NCBI GenBank assembly: GCA_023159155.1
Contig: JAJNNX010000011.1
Span: 248,001 to 312,000 of the forward strand
Source of the DNA: Ustulina deusta
Lineage: Eukaryota > Ascomycota > Sordariomycetes > Xylariales > Xylariaceae
DNA length: 64,000 nucleotides
Direction of reading: 5' to 3'
The position numbers and the translations under genes are program-made. The notes under the pieces were generated by a model that saw only the letters and a program-made list of their open reading frames with translations, was not told the origin of the DNA and did no database searches. Shown here piece after piece: positions 22,602-36,700 of the stretch; within the stretch, counting starts at the first letter, position 1, and every line of letters begins with the position of its first letter.

Positions 22602-23689
22602 TCACTGCCAGTACACATCCATATTTGAGTTTAGCGCCATCCTGCTCCAAATCGAGGAATACTGGGTGACTGTTGCCGAGAGCTCGCACTCGACTCTACG
22701 TTCGGAATAGACACGGCGGATCCAGCTGTAAGTGGTGTCAAAGTCGTAGGCGTCCTTGTTAGAAAGGTCAGTCTCGTAGATGGGAATGGTCAAAATGCCG
22801 ATATGCGATATCTCGGATAGGCTAAGGCCCGATAGCGTAGACCATGGACCGGTTCATCTGGCTGAACTGATGGCTGAGAATGCGTCTGAGTTGTCTAGAG
22901 GTGCGTTTCTATAAGCTCTCGAGGTCACCAGGAGCTTTTCGAAAGCAGACTCGTGGGGATTTTGCCTCCACACGCAGTCGGAAATATGGGAGCTTTCGGA
23001 GTCATGATCTAACACACTGGCCAAGTCTTTGCTAATGCGTGATGAAGTAAGAGCGACCCCCCAGCGACGGCCTGTTCTGACGTTTGCGCATGCGTTGTTT
23101 CGAAGGCGGCTAGACGTCGGGCGAAAAGCAGATTTGACTCTAGGGTCTGCTGAACTTCCCATAGCCGGTCCACCTTGTCTTCCGCATCTTCTTCCTTCTG
23201 GCTAAGATGTCTAAGATGTCTCAGTACGAATTCAACCGATATGGTTTGGCGGTGAGATACCATGTCAAAATCGTGAGCATGAGATTGAGCGAGGGTTTGT
23301 GCGATTCTGGGCGCGCCAGGATTTCCTTGATTTCACCTTCCTGCCACCCAGCGCAGTCGATCGAGGACACCCAAATCATAGTTAGATTTGAGAGTGTCGG
23401 CGAGAGTGTCTAGTTCCGAAAAGGTGGCACCACATGGTGCGAGAGTGGCAATCACTTGGTCGACGAGAATCAATGAAGCCCGGGAGCTGGAGACGCTTCG
23501 GGTGCCGAGAAGGAACAGCTGCAGTTGGCCGAGAATGGCGCGAATGCTTCCGACCTCCATTTGAACATTGTGACATTCTCTAGGCGCGTGTCGGGCTTTG
23601 CCGACGGCCTGTGCCAGAATCTGCGAGACCTTGGCCCCTGCGGTCATGAGCCCGACGATGCTGGCTGACACGCTCAAGTGATCGGCCAT
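22602..23689 (-). pseudogene. Relic of a protein with the fungal STAND/ankyrin N-terminal domain
   Basis: The minus strand starts MADHLSVSASIVGLMTAGAK, the typical opening of the helical domain (PF17111-like) found at the N-terminus of many fungal NLR, ankyrin and G-alpha-like proteins. The frame breaks near 23330 by a small indel and resumes as EIKEILARPESHKPSLNLML. A plausible intron follows (donor GTATCT, acceptor TTAG, about 23214-23270), then a coiled-coil exon with DRLWEVQQTLESNLLFARRL. A second frameshift falls at or near a C6 run (23057-23062). A TGA at 22854-22856 interrupts the last readable part, which continues with SGLSLSEIS. With two frameshifts and a stop the gene is almost certainly dead. 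Domain recognition is from pattern memory, not a search. Confidence 0.68.
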
Positions 23690-24349
23690 AGTCGCCCCGG
23701 TTCCCCTATGCTATCGTTGGGGGACGGCGAACGGACTGTAGACGCGTGGGTCAGGATATTCAAGATTGTAGTAGGACTACAGTTTCGAGCGAGCACTGGA
23801 ATGACATGAGGGAGAGAGGACCCCGAGTAGGGGTCCGGGCGACCGGTGCCATCTGGTTAATCCTATCTAGGTCCTCACCACCAGATGGAGGGCACAAGGC
23901 GAATCCAAGCCCCTACCTACATAAGTATGGAAGGTACTAAGTAAGTAGCAGTAATCTGATATAGGTACATAGGTACCTAGTTTTTGAATGAGCCTAGCGC
24001 CGAGCTTTTACCGAGCCAAACATCGTCCGTAACCTAAAGCTTAGATAAGGCGGGTGCGGGTACATGCCTTATCGGAAAAAGTGGGACACAGAGCTTGAGA
24101 GTTTGGATCCAAAATTTTCAATTTGGCTTCGCATTTCAACCTCCACCAGTTTGTCCCGAGCTTGTGTGTACTGCAACGACCACAGACCGATCTCGCCGTG
24201 TCCTGGACGCACCATCGACCTGTCGCAGCCGACATACCACCGCGAACGCAATCGCAACCCCAATTGTGCTTGTTGCAATTGTTTTGTCCCTGAACCGGCT
24301 AGAAGTGCACCTCGATCCACGTCGCGGTTGACCACGCCCAGCCGCCACC
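23690..24349. promoter_or_regulatory. Upstream region of NOP56
   Basis: Contains TAGGTACATAGGTACCTAG-type palindromic words at about 23962-23980 and a C/A-rich 5' leader before the ATG. No gene supported. Confidence 0.5.
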
Positions 24350-26329
24350 ATGCCGCACATCGACTACCTTCTGTACGAGGTCAGTACCCCGGCATCTGTT
24401 ATTGCATCTACTCCTCCCTTCCATCGCCGCGGAACCTGGCTAACCCCTGCTTTCTGCCCTAGTCTGCCACTGGATACGCCATCTTCAAGGTCGTCCACCA
24501 GCAAGATGACATCGGCCTCAGGATGGACGAGGTGAAGACAGCCGCCGACGACCTCTCCAAGCTCGGCAAGATGATAAGTCTCACCTCGTATGCTGTCTGG
24601 AGATCAGCCGCCGAGGCGCTGGAGAACATCCATTCCATCAGCGAGGGGTTGATGACCGACTACCTGAAGTCTACCATCGAGCTCAACGTCTGCGCGTCCA
24701 AGAAAAGCAAGATAGTCCTGGGCGTCGCCGACAGGAACCTGGCCGGGAATATCAAGGCCGCCTTCCCCGGGATCGAAGCCGAGACGAGTGACACGTCCGA
24801 CGCTGTCGCCTATCTGCTCCGCGGTATCCGTCTCCATTCGGGTGCGCTATTCAAGGAGTTGAGAGAAGGCGACGAGGAGAAGGCCCAATTGGGTCTCGGC
24901 CATGCTTGTAGGTGCCTCGATGTCTTGAGCTCGGTCGTCGCGTCTTGTTGACATTCTCCCAGACTCGCGCAGTAAAGTCAAGTTCAATGTTCACAGGAAT
25001 GACAACCATATCATTCGCTCTATCGCCACCTTGGACAACCTGGACAAGGGCATCAACCTTTTTTCGCAAAAATTACGGGAATGGTATAGCTGGCACTTTC
25101 CAGAATTGTACCCGATCTGCTCCGATAATCTCACCTTTGCCACGGTCGCGCGCTTTGTCGGAGATAAGAGCACATTAGGGGATGACAAGCTTCATGAGCT
25201 TGCTGGACTTGTAGGCGATGACGAGGAAAAGGCAGCTGAGATCATCCTAAAGGCAAAGATGTCTATGGGGAGGGAATTGGGGGAGGTCGACCTTCAGAAC
25301 ATCCTCATCTTTGCTGAAAAGGTCCAAAGCTTGGCAGGTAAGGCTCGAATTCGCATGATATTCTATTTGCGAAGACTAACTTTTTTTTTCAACCAGTTTA
25401 TCGGAGAACTTTGCTAGGCTATTTGACTGACAAGATGAGTATCGTGAGCCCGAATCTCGCCACCTTGAGTTAGTCACCCTGCGCAATCCTTTCGTTAGAC
25501 CCACGCTTGTCCCTCCCAAATTCCCACAGCCGAGCCATCCTTTCAGTCTTGATTATCGTAGTTGATTCTTACTCTTGAGTAGTAGGCGACGTGATAGCGG
25601 CCCGACTTATACAAAAAGCTGGATCGTTAACGAACCTGGCAAAGTACCCTGCGTCAACCCTTCAGATTTTGGGCGCAGAAAAGGCCCTGTTCAGGGCCCT
25701 CAAGACCAAATCTAACACCCCCAAGTATGGCCTTATCTACTCTTCCACTTTCATTGGAAGAGCTTCGCAGAAGGATAAGGGCCGGATCTCTCGATATCTA
25801 GCAAATAAGTGCAGTCTGGCGTGAGTATTTTCTCCACCCCAGCCTCATCTTTTATTCCGACTGAAATACCGATGACTGATTTTATTTGTTGTAGTGCGCG
25901 TATTGACAACTTCTCTGAGCAACCTTCTAAGAAGTTTGGTGACGTTCTGCGTGGCCAGGTTGAAGATAGATTGGAGTTTTATGCGACGGGCAAGAAACCT
26001 ACGAAGAATGCTGATGTAATGGTAAGTTGCCCTGTTCATGTTGGCCATTGTAGTCACTAACATACCCGTAGGACAAGGCTGTAGCAGATCTGTTGGCTGA
26101 GGGCGAGAGCATGGCTATCGACACCGAGATGATCGATGCTCCACTCCCATCTACTGCTCAGACATCTAAAAAGGAGAAGAAGTCCAAAGACAAGAAGGAC
26201 AAAGAGGACAAGAAAGACAAGAAGGATAAAAAGCGCAGACATAGCGAAGTCAAGGAGAAAACAGATGCAGACGCCGAGGTCGACGGTGAGAAGAAGAAGA
26301 AAAAGAAGAAGAGGCACTCAGAGGCGTAA
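24350..26329 (+). CDS. nop56: Box C/D snoRNP core protein NOP56, join(24350..24379,24463..24907,24963..25337,25397..25468,25583..25820,25895..26021,26072..26329)
   Basis: Seven exons encode 514 residues. NOP56 pairs with NOP58 on box C/D snoRNAs to guide rRNA 2'-O-methylation by fibrillarin in the nucleolus. Evidence: the opening [10 protein letters not shown], the NOP5 N-terminal domain, the coiled coil, and the NOP domain with [26 protein letters not shown] and PKYGLIY, then a Lys/Glu/Asp-rich tail ([19 protein letters not shown]...). Introns are 83, 55, 59, 114, 74 and 50 bp; each has GT-AG ends, most have a CTAAC/CTGAT branch point, and all junctions restore conserved text (for example GHA-YSRSK, SLA-VYRR, ATL-IGDV, CSLA-ARID). 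The first exon is only ten codons. The ATG context CCACCATG is strong. Identification is certain; each splice site was placed by reading. Confidence 0.95.
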
Positions 26330-27132
26330 ATCGGAGCCCCTGAATCGCAATGGCGACCAAAAAAAGATTAAGGAAAAACTCTGTCAGATCTCGAGGATGG
26401 TGTCTCACGCATGGCTATGGGCGTTTTGGATCTGGGGTGTTTTCGATGTTTGCTGGTACCTGTCTCTCGCGTGTACATATCCGGGATCATACCCATCTGT
26501 TTCTCCTTCGCTTTGCTTTCCCAACGACTTCTTGCACATGCGTAGGAACGAAGATGTTTGACTTCATACGGGCATGCTACTAGCGAATCTAATCCTCGAA
26601 CCTGACGCTGGAGTACATCGACCGAGATTACTCCCCGCTTAAATCGACGCAGTACTGCCGGTAAGTGGCGCGGCTGGCTTGGCATTTGAAAGGGCCTCCC
26701 TCCCTATGATTCTTGTAACCATTTGTAGATGCCGCGCATAGTTGACGAGGGAGCGACGGGTAGGGCATATTCCGCAAGCACATCTGGTGCGAAAGTAAAC
26801 TCGAATCTTAGCATCGATGCCATAGTTGCGAACAATAGATACATTCAGAAGCCCGCCCGGTGGAGCCCCGAGTCCCGTCAACGACGCCTCAAACGCCAAT
26901 GTAATGCCGGTGTCTGTCTGTCCGTCCGTCTGTCTGTGTGCAGCCTCCTCCCTTCCCTGTTCTTCGCTCTTCTCTCTCTCTCTCTCTCTCATCCTACGTC
27001 CACTTCTGCACATCTGATCATTGCTTGTCTCGCGTGTCGTGCGAAAATCTTGAAAAGATGCGGAAATGTGTTTGCGGTAATAGTAATAATTGTGGTGGTG
27101 GTGATGGTGATGGTGGTGGTAAATAGCAGCAT
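26330..27132. other. Intergenic, convergent 3' ends, simple repeats
   Basis: Between the NOP56 and VPS4 3' ends. Contains a TCTG/TCCG tetranucleotide run (about 26910-26938), a (TC)n tract (about 26971-26990) and a GGTGAT/GGT run (about 27092-27120). No gene supported. Confidence 0.6.
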
Positions 27133-29242
<2,110 letters not shown>

Positions 29243-29803
29243 ATGGCTGAAGTGCAAGCTCAGCTACAGGCGCTGTCCGAGGCATATCAAAAATTGCAAC
29301 AAGAGCTCCAGACTGCCGTCGATTCCCGGCAGAAGATTGAGGCCCAGAGACAAGAGAACCTTGGGGTGCAGAAAGTGAGCCGGCCGCTCTGTCTGTCTGC
29401 TTCATTTATTCATCGCTTCTGTCTTTCTTTTACTCGTTCATTTTCACCACCAAAACAGTTTTACTAATCGATGTAATGTAGGAGTTTGAGAGATTAAAAG
29501 ACGGCGAGAGCATATACAAGCTCGCCGGGCCCATCTTATTAAAACAAGACAAGGTCGAGGCAGACAGCACCGTCAAGGGACGACTTGAATTTATCGGAAA
29601 GGAGCTGTGAGTGACCGCAGCACTGAAGCGTCACTTGAGAAAGTGCACTAACAGTTTCGCGTTTTCTGGGTAGTGAGAGGTCGGATAATCACATCAAGGA
29701 GATACAGGAAAAGCTAGAGCAGAAGAAAGGCGAGATCATACAAACTCAAGCTGGCCTTCAAGCTGCCGGCGCCGCACCGGGGAAGGCCGCGATCAAAGCT
29801 TAA
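29243..29803 (+). CDS. pfd6: Prefoldin subunit 6, join(29243..29374,29482..29606,29674..29803)
   Basis: Three exons give 128 residues. This beta-type prefoldin subunit (yeast Yke2 class) forms part of the hexamer that hands unfolded actin and tubulin to the chaperonin. The chain is two long helices (about 2-45 and 85-115) around the central hairpin segment LKDGESIYKLAGPILLKQD, which is diagnostic for PFD6. Introns are 107 and 67 bp, with donors GTGAGC and GTGAGT and acceptors GTAG; splicing restores VQK-EFERL and GKEL-ERSDN. The tail is Ala/Gly-rich. Confidence 0.94.
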
Positions 29804-30735
29804 AAGTATGGAGAGATGGATGAGGGGATGAATCTGTCGTGGTGAGTAGGTCGCCCTGTTGCCCAAGGTCTTCGGCACCAGGATGATTCGTCAACCTGCT
29901 GGTAGTGGGACCGATTGTTTGGAGGACGGGTAAGAAGCTGAGCAAGCGGACAAACAAAGGAACCCCGAAACAAGCTATATGCTTACTTCGGTAGGTATGA
30001 TGATGATAGCTAGAGATAGCGAATTATGCCTACACCGTGCTTTGTCTCCCCACGGCTCATCGAAGTTTGCTAAGATGCAGTGTTGTTGCAGATATCAGAA
30101 CTCGAAGCAAATCAACATGTCAGAGCTGAGTGCTCTTGACTTCACATGTGATACTAGCCCTATAGAACATTATTCTCCCCAATAGTTACGGCTAAGAATA
30201 TCATCGATTTACCTCTAATACATAGGCAAGCTCTTTGTCAGGCTCTGTTACCACTTGCTTGCCCTGGGTATTCAGTACAGCTCCGTTGGACGCTCCTCTC
30301 TGATGCCCTAGGATATCTAGCTTCGCTGAATGTCCCAGATATCTACCCTGCTGCGCCACATGAAGCTATGGAATGACGTAAGTTGGCTTGACATCAACCC
30401 CGCCATGTGGCTTAGACGCCGGAGGGGTGGATAACCTGGATGGCTGACAATCCAGCAAGCTCGGGTGAATCTACAAGCGACGCGCCGCCTGCACCTCTGG
30501 TTACTGTCTTCTTTCGGTCTACAATACATCTACCACGTATTTCTCTTATTCTTGCAACCCGCCGATCCGATCCATTCACGACCGAGTCGCTGAATTCTAG
30601 TTCCTCCCCGTCACTCCAATCGTTAACGACACATCTCCGTTCCATGGCCACGTCGACTGTATTGTGTTAGGCTGCCTTCCACCGCTGCCTGCCTGCCAAC
30701 CAACCGACCGATCGCCGACCGACCGTTCGATCGAC
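29804..30735. other. Intergenic region and AMSH-like gene leader
   Basis: About 930 bp. No independent gene is supported. The open frame at 30440-30670 lacks conserved features and lies directly upstream of the deubiquitinase. CCGACCGACC repeats occur at about 30700-30722. Confidence 0.5.
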
Positions 30736-32575
30736 ATGGTTCCAGTTGCCGACGATGAGGGCCTCGGCCGCCCGTTGAGTGTGAAGGAGATCTCAGACCG
30801 CGCGCAGGCCTTTGAGTGGAATGTTAATATCCCTTTCAAGCATTGGCTGCGAACCACACAGACACTGCAGCAGGAGGTGAGCGACTACAACAACCCCAAA
30901 GCCGTGGCTGCTGTATAGGTCTCGCGTTGTCGTCGCACATCCGATGTTGACGTGATGGGAACAGGCAGACATGTATCTCCGTGATCGCAACTTTCCCCAG
31001 GCTTATCTTCTCTATCTCCGATATTCCACACTTGTGGTGGATTTGCTCAAGCAACATCCTGAATACAAGACGTCGCCAGAAGCGAAGCAGGCCCTCAAAA
31101 ACAAGTTCCTCACCATAGATGTCGTGTTCCGCCACCTGGAGAAAATCAAGCCCATCTTAGAACGACAATATGATGCCTGGAAGGAAGCCCAGTCCCGACA
31201 GAAGACAAAGCCCGACAACGGCAGACAGAGTTCTGCAGGGGCACTGGGAAGTTCTTCTACGTATAAGCAGCATGCCTCGAAAGATCCGGCCTTGTCATCT
31301 GCCAGTCGCCTACTGGATGCTGGCGAGAATCAAGACCTAGCTGTTGAACTGGCACAGAAGGAGATTCAACGACGGGATGCAAGCAGAAGGGCGATTAAGA
31401 AAAGTGGCGAAGCCCATCGGGAGCAACAAGAACGACGCGCTGCCGGGTTTTGGGAAACATGGACCCAGGAACTGGCCGACAAGCAGGTTGAGGATGAAGA
31501 GATTTTCCGCAACCAGATGGAGATCACGCGGAGGACGTTGGGTCGAGACGCAGATTTGCCCCCTACCGACACCAGACGCACAACAGATCATGCACCCAAT
31601 CCGCCATCTGTTTCCAGCTATTCTTATCCCAAGGTAGCTAGATCTGAGCCAGTCGAGTACAGCCCTCAGCACCTCAGAAGCAGTGAATCCCGATCGTCCC
31701 ATCCACCTCGACCCCCTAAACAGCAGGCTGCGGACTACTCACCCCTAATTCCGGAGCGTCCAGCAAAGACACCATATCCTCGCGAGCCTCTTCCTCGCAT
31801 ATACCCTATCACCCAAGAGCCACAAGAGCTGCCAAGTCGTCCTCCTAAACTACTCGACTCGCAGCCAGAGCCGCCAAAGAAGCAGCAGGGAGTTGCATTC
31901 AAGCCGGCTGCATACCTCGAGAACGGTGAACCAATCCGACCAGTCTTTCTTCCGAGACAGCTTCGCCGTCGGTTTCTTGAGATCGCCTCGGAGAATACCG
32001 AGCGTGGTCTCGAGATGTGTGGAATCCTGTGCGGGACCGCTGTTAATAACGCGTTATTCGTGCGGTGCTTACTCATTCCTGAGCAAAAGTGCACCTCGGA
32101 TACTTGTGAGACCGAGAATGAGGCTACGATGCTGGACTATTGCATGGAAGAAGATTTATTAATGCTAGGCTGGATTCATACACATCCGACCCAGACATGC
32201 TTCATGAGTTCCCGAGATCTGCATACCCAATCTGGATACCAGGTTATGTTACCTGAGAGTATCGCGATTGTGTGTGCACCGACGTCCAATCCTTCGTAAG
32301 TGATGATCCATCTCCTATGAGCATCGGGTCCCCATCGCCAGCTGCTAACATTCCCGGCCAGCTACGGCATATTCCGACTGACCAATCCGCCGGGACTGTC
32401 ACATATACTCGGCTGCACACAGTCATCCACTTTCCATCCCCACTCTATAGATAACCTGTACACCGAGGCGCTGCATCCGCCAGGCCACGTGTACGAGCAC
32501 GACAGCCTCGACTTTTACGTGCAGGACATTCGACCTGGCGCTCGCAACGGAGCCGTCCCGAACAAGAAATTTTAG
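30736..32575 (+). CDS. AMSH-like endosomal deubiquitinase (JAMM/MPN+), join(30736..30876,30965..32295,32362..32575)
   Basis: Three exons give 561 residues. AMSH-family zinc isopeptidases cut Lys63-linked ubiquitin chains from cargo at endosomes together with ESCRT. Domains: an N-terminal USP8-dimer/MIT-like helical domain (about 12-130), a long charged and Pro-rich disordered linker (about 130-365), and a JAMM domain (about 370-540). Catalytic residues visible are Glu397 in EMCGILCG and the metal motif GWIHTHPTQTCFMSSRD, with His452, His454 and Asp465. The AMSH-specific insert CTSDTC and the distal GHVYEHDSLDF are also present. Introns are 88 and 66 bp, with GTGAGC and GTAAGT donors and TTGAC/CTAAC branch points. 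The splice before YGIFRLT is needed to complete the domain. The chosen ATG follows a CGATCGAC leader. Confidence 0.93.
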
Positions 32576-33700
32576 GGCAGCAAATTTGAATGGGTCGGCC
32601 ACGGCGCAGACTTATGTGGGTTATTTGGTTGCTCTCCTTTCGTTTGTCTGTTGAATCGAAGAGCAAGATGCTTCTGTTTCCGGCCACGTTCATCCAAATC
32701 ACACAAGTTACGCAAGACAAGAAAAAAGGATTGATCGATACCCAGAGGTTTCTTTTTTTTTTCCCTTCCATTCTCCCTCTCTTTTGTTCTCTTTTTCTTT
32801 TCCCTTGTTTTGCTTGGCATGCGCACATAGCAGTCCGAACAAACTATCGATTCTTTACCGCATAGCATGGAGTTGGAGGGCAAATTTGACCTGGACCTAT
32901 CTAGACCTACACGCATTAGCTGGCGTTTAGTGATGGCTTTTTACTAGCTTGGGAGGGAAATGAACCGAACTGAACGTGAATGGACTGAACTGGACGGGAC
33001 TTTATGAGCAGGCGATGTAGTCAGTGGAAGGGGGGGAAATGCGAAGGAGAGTCCTACCGCTGGTGATGTGTCCCGAACATCAGAACGCCACCAGAATATG
33101 GTCGGCACGACTTGTACCTAGTTCCATGCAGAGTGTCGAACTTGTTGTGTAACTACCTAGGTAGGTAGTTACCTTGTGTCATGACAAGACAAGACAAATC
33201 GACATTGTCGGCATATACTATCCTGAGCCTGCTATTGACGTTTGCACTAATTTTGTCATAGGGCTAAGTTTGAGTAGTTTAGCCTTGTCTTAACGTTTTT
33301 TTCCTTTCCGGTTGCCTTTGTGTTTCCTGTGATTAGATGGGCTGAGTTCTAGCTGAGGGGATGGCTCCTCCTCTTGGTTGGGGCTAAAAATGCAGTGAAC
33401 CCAATCAGTGAAAATAGGTGCGGTGGGGTTTAGAACAACAATTCGGATCGTGGGTAAGGTAACTCGGGCCTGCATGCGTGCGAGCTATAAGTAGAAACAT
33501 CTAGGTATACAATGCGTCCTCCGCTTGGGCTAAAAATGCAGTGCATTTGCGAAAACCACCGTATAAGGAAAAGCGTGGGGTGGAGAACTGTTGAGTGGTT
33601 GCATAAGGTGACCAGTGGTGCCCTCCCCCACCCGACCAGTTGGATAGATTATAACCAATGAATAGTTAGAAAATAGCCCCACCTAACTACACACTATCTA
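32576..33700. other. Intergenic edge next to the AT-rich block
   Basis: Contains the AMSH-like 3' end with T-rich runs (about 32750-32800), a palindromic ACCTAGGTAGGTAGTTACC word at about 33155-33175, and a direct repeat of GGGCTAAAAATGCAGTG (about 33381 and 33528). Base composition falls sharply after about 33,650. No gene supported. Confidence 0.6.
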
Positions 33701-36700
33701 CTTCATGATTTTTTACTTTAACCCAACCACTTAATCGATTAATAATTGATTAAAATAAAATAAATAATTATTAATTAAAATAAAATAACTAAAATAACTA
33801 ACTATTTAATAAATAATATTTCATAAAAATATAAAAAATAAATAATTATTAATTAATTAAAATAAAATAAAAATTAATAACTAAATAATATTTTATATAT
33901 AAATTTTGCAGTAGGGCTGGTGCGCGTGTATAAAAGACAGGTCTTTAGTTATAGAGTAGAACGCATTTATAAAAACTTTAGAAATTATAGAACAAAAAGA
34001 TATAATAAACGCGCGTTTTTTATTTAAAGCTATAAAAAACTTCTTTTTTTATATATATAAAAAAATAAATAATTATTATAGAATATTAAATAGGAGTTAA
34101 AGATTTATTTTTATTAATTAATTATTATGTTTTTATTTTATATTTATATATTAGATCTTGACCTAATATATATAAAAATCCGCAAGCTAAAAAATGTAGT
34201 CTAAGATAAAAAAATTAAGTAAGTTTAGTTAGTTTTAGTATATAACACGCTAATTAAAAGCTTTGCTTTATTTTATTAGTATTTTTAATAAAACAATAAA
34301 AATTAATATTACTTAATGTTTTTTAAAACGTAACTTATAATTAAAAACTAATATTTTTAGCTAATATATCTAATATATAAAAACTAACAATTAATTATGC
34401 TAATTAGTTATATTTTTTTTAATAAATCTTTATATAAAGCCAAACTTTTAATATAATTTAATAATATAATATAAAAATAACAAAAAATTAACTATAATAA
34501 AAATTAAATAAATATAAAGCATTAATAAAACTATTATTTTTAAAACAACTAATTATAAAAATACTAATAGTACTATACTACTTTTATTAAATCTATAAAA
34601 AAAATATAAAACTTAATTATAATTTTATTAAAAAAGCTAATATATTTGCTAAACTTAAATATATATAAATTTTTAATAAAAAACCTATAAAAGTATTACG
34701 CTAATTATATATAAAATATTAAATAAAAAATATTATTAAAACTTAAAAACTATTGTTTTATTTTTAAAATATTTATTATTTTATTATTTCTATATATTAA
34801 TAGTTCTAATTAGCAACCTAAAATAAATAACCTAAATATTCTAAAACAACTATAAAACTTTAGGCTTTTTTTAATAAAGTTTATTTTAATTATTTTAATT
34901 ATAAATATATTTATTTTTAATACTATATTAATTAATAATTAAACTAGTAAATATTAGCTAGCTAAGCTTTTAATATTTATATAATTAGTTTTTAAAAATA
35001 CTATAGTTTTATATATTATTAGTTTATTTATTTTTAATTTTATATTTTGTTTTTAAAACTAATTTAAAAAAAAAAATATAACTGAATAGCTTTATAGAAT
35101 AAAAAAACTTTTTAAGTTATATAAACTTTTATAAGCTAAATAAGTTAAATAATTACTATACTAAATAAAAACTATAATTAAAAAATATATAATTTAATAT
35201 ATTATTAGTTTTTATATTAATTAAAATTAAATTATTATAAACTTAAAATAAAAATATAAAACAATTAATTTTAAATAAACTTAATTATAAAAAAAACAAC
35301 TTATTAAACTTTTTTTAAGTACTAAAATAACTTTTTAAAATTATACTTAATTTTTTTTTAAATATATAGCTTTAGTTAATAAACTTAATTAAAAAATGTT
35401 TTTAATACTTAAAAAGTTTTACTTATATAACTTAATTAAATTAATCCGTTTTAATTATTTTAAAAATATTTTTAATAAATATAAAATTATTAAAAATAAT
35501 TTATAATAAAAAAAATATATTAATATTATAAATATTTTTAAATAATAAGCCAACTTAGAATTTTTTTTTTAGTTATAAATAGTAATATTAAATTTTTTAA
35601 ATAGTATTACTAGCTTAGAACTATTACTAAATATACTTTTTTATTTTATTTAGTAAGCTATATAAATATAATTATTTTTTTTATTATATTTTTAATAGTT
35701 TATATATATATAAACCTAATAATTAAATAATTAATAGCTAAAATAAAAAGCTTTTTTATTTATAATACTTAAATAACTAAAATAATAATTAAAATAATAT
35801 AATTACTAACTAACTAGAATTAATACTATATTTTTTTTAATTAAATATTTTATTAAAAAATTAGCTAATAAAGCAAGCAATAAAATAAAAATAATTAATT
35901 TATAATTTATATTACTTAAATATAATAATTAAACTTTTAAAAATATAACTAATTAAATAGCTAAAATAATTTTAAAAGTATTAATAATAATTTATATAAA
36001 TACTAGTTTTATAAAACTAAAAATTATATATAATAAAGCTATAAATTAAAAAAAAAAAAAAAAAAAACTTTAAAACTTTATATAAAAAATATAACTTTAA
36101 AGCTTAGTATATTAGTTTACTATATATATTTTAATATATTTAATTATTTATAATTAACTTAAATAAAATATTAAAAAAATAAAATAAAAATAAATTTATA
36201 TTTTTAGTTTTAATATAAATTTATTATAACTATTTTAATAAATATTTTCTAGTAGCTTTAATAACTTATAAAACTTTATATAAATTTAATTATATTTTAA
36301 AAAATCTAAATTTTAAAAATAAAACCTAATTATAAAACTTAAAATTTAATAAAAATAAAAATATTTTAAATAATTTAGCTTAATTACTTGTTTTAATACT
36401 TAAACAACTAATTATAACTAATTAGTTTAATTTTAAAATAAAATTTTAAATTAACTTAGTTTTTATAAAATAATAAAAATTTAATATTTTAGCTAAAAAA
36501 AACTATTTAAAATTTTAATATAATAAATAGCAAAAATACTAAAATAAACAAAAATTTATAGTATTAAAAACAATTAATTAAGTTATTTTTTAAATAATTT
36601 ATTAATATTTATAGTTTTACACCCTATTAATATATTTAATATATAAGTTTATATAAAAGCTATAATAGCAAAAAAAACATATTTAAATAAAAAAACAATA

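Noticed and set aside
25469..25582. Intron-encoded box C/D snoRNA in NOP56
   Set aside because: NOP56 introns host snoRNAs in some eukaryotes, but no RTGATGA and CTGA boxes in the right order are present in this or the other introns.
30440..30670. 76-residue ORF upstream of the AMSH-like gene
   Set aside because: No signal peptide, domain or conserved pattern, and it ends just before the downstream start; treated as leader or intergenic DNA.
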